Positions 22,304 through 23,029 of a stretch of DNA of 23,029 nt are shown here, piece after piece (the first letter of the stretch is position 1; every line of letters begins with the position of its first letter). The position numbers and the translations under genes were made by a program. Origin of the DNA: Alistipes sp. UBA928 (GTDB taxonomy: Bacteria; Bacteroidota; Bacteroidia; Bacteroidales; Rikenellaceae). The notes beneath the pieces were generated by a model. It saw only the letters and a program-made list of their open reading frames with translations, was not told where the DNA came from and searched no databases. The stretch is from assembly GCA_002293665.1 (NCBI GenBank), contig DBDQ01000022.1, positions 1 through 23,029 on the forward strand, given 5' to 3'.

Positions 22304-23029
22304 ATGGAAAAGATAAAATGCCTCATCGTCGGCAGCGGCCCCGCGGGCTATACGGCTGCCATCTACACCGCCCGGGCGGGACTCTCCCCGGTAGTCTACA
22401 CCGGCCTCACCCCCGGCGGCCAACTCACCGAGACGAGCGTGGTCGAGAATTTCCCCGGCTACCCCGAGGGAATCGCGGGCCCGCAGCTCATGGACGATCT
22501 CAGGCACCAGGCCGAACGGTTCGGAGTGTCGGTGCGCCAGGGCGAGGTGACGGCTGTGGCACTCGCCGAGCGCCCATTCCGTGTCACGGTCGACGGCGGG
22601 GCGCACGAACTCGAGGCCGAAACCATAATCGTCGCCACCGGAGCCACGGCACGCTACCTGGGTCTCCCCTCGGAGAAGAAATTCGCCGGCATGGGGGTTA
22701 GCGCCTGCGCCGTGTGCGACGGATTTTTCTATCGCGGCAAAGATGTGGCCGTGGTGGGCGGCGGCGACTCGGCCTGCGAGGAGGCTTTGTATCTGTCGAC
22801 CATCTGCCGCAAGGTGTGGCTCATAGTACGCAAACCCTACCTGCGCGCCTCGAAACACATGCAGCAGCGGGTCGCAGGGAGCGCTAATATAGAGGTATTG
22901 TTCGAACACACGACGCAGGAGATACTGGGCGACGCCGCCGGAGTGACGGGAGTGCGTGTCCGCCGGGCCGACGGCACCGAGCGCGAACTCGCCATCGAGG
23001 GCTTCTTCCTCGGCATAGGCCACACCCCG
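22304..23029 (+). CDS. trxB: Thioredoxin-disulfide reductase, partial (cut by window end)
   Basis: The first 242 residues are present; the family has about 310. TrxB passes electrons from NADPH through FAD to thioredoxin. The N-terminal FAD motif is GSGPAG (about residues 10-15), the GGQLTET segment is typical, the redox-active pair is CAVC (C135-C138) in SACAVCDGFF, and the NADPH-binding motif GGGDSACEEA follows near residue 150. The frame runs open to the right edge at GHTP, near the last FAD-contact region. It starts 12 bases after the YhcH-like gene and is probably co-transcribed with it from the promoter at 21629-21660. Confidence 0.95.
   Translation, partial: MEKIKCLIVGSGPAGYTAAIYTARAGLSPVVYTGLTPGGQLTETSVVENFPGYPEGIAGPQLMDDLRHQAERFGVSVRQGEVTAVALAERPFRVTVDGGAHELEAETIIVATGATARYLGLPSEKKFAGMGVSACAVCDGFFYRGKDVAVVGGGDSACEEALYLSTICRKVWLIVRKPYLRASKHMQQRVAGSANIEVLFEHTTQEILGDAAGVTGVRVRRADGTERELAIEGFFLGIGHTP

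Noticed and set aside
1..23029. Mobile element, prophage, CRISPR array, tRNA or rRNA
   Set aside because: I found no transposase, integrase, phage, Cas or repeat-spacer pattern and no RNA gene; gene style is uniform along the window.

Overview
The window looks like chromosomal DNA of a GC-rich member of the Bacteroidota, most likely Bacteroidales; an Alistipes/Rikenellaceae-like gut anaerobe would fit, but the genus is a guess. The evidence is the set of lineage-typical families (DUF3078, DUF5117-type metalloprotease, DUF4290, DUF3575, FecR with a DUF4974-like end, DUF4369/TlpA lipoprotein, a sigma-54 activator without HTH) and several promoters of the Bacteroidota -33/-7 type (TTTG, then TAnnTTTG). 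I see no rRNA, tRNA, CRISPR array, insertion sequence or integrase, and no gene-free stretch longer than 300 bases.

Layout. (1) 1-3668, plus strand: an operon for fermenting aromatic amino acids, with the possible end of iorA, then iorB, a PLP aminotransferase, phenylacetate-CoA ligase and an ACT sensor protein. (2) 3665-4705, minus: a DUF3078 outer-membrane-type protein, tail to tail with the ACT gene. (3) 4822-8525, plus: a secreted zinc metalloprotease translationally coupled to a serine alpha/beta hydrolase. (4) 12051-8558, minus: an ECF sigma factor, a FecR-type anti-sigma factor, and an STN-OmpA-DUF3575 envelope protein where a TonB receptor would be expected. (5) 17117-12120, minus: five heterodisulfide-reductase-like redox genes (HdrC-, HdrB-, short HdrA- and second HdrC-like, then a membrane NarI/HdrE-HdrD fusion). 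(6) 20245-17165, minus: DUF4290, a TlpA-like lipoprotein without the redox cysteines, thymidylate synthase and dihydrofolate reductase. (7) 20488-21633, plus: a sigma-54 AAA+ activator with a degenerate receiver. (8) 21686 to the right edge, plus: an exported YhcH/YjgK/YiaL-family protein and the first 242 residues of thioredoxin reductase.

How they work together. The left operon should turn aromatic amino acids into aryl-pyruvates, aryl-acetyl-CoA and arylacetates while reducing ferredoxin. The Hdr-like module in the middle looks like a membrane-anchored chain of Fe-S, flavin and CCG-domain proteins that passes electrons to or from menaquinone. Its soluble partner is not visible here, and reduced ferredoxin is only one possibility. 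This module is the best candidate for an undescribed system. The sigma/FecR/STN-DUF3575 set is a second candidate. Several operons use ATGA stop/start overlaps, and two -7 boxes sit directly against start codons, suggesting very short or absent leaders.
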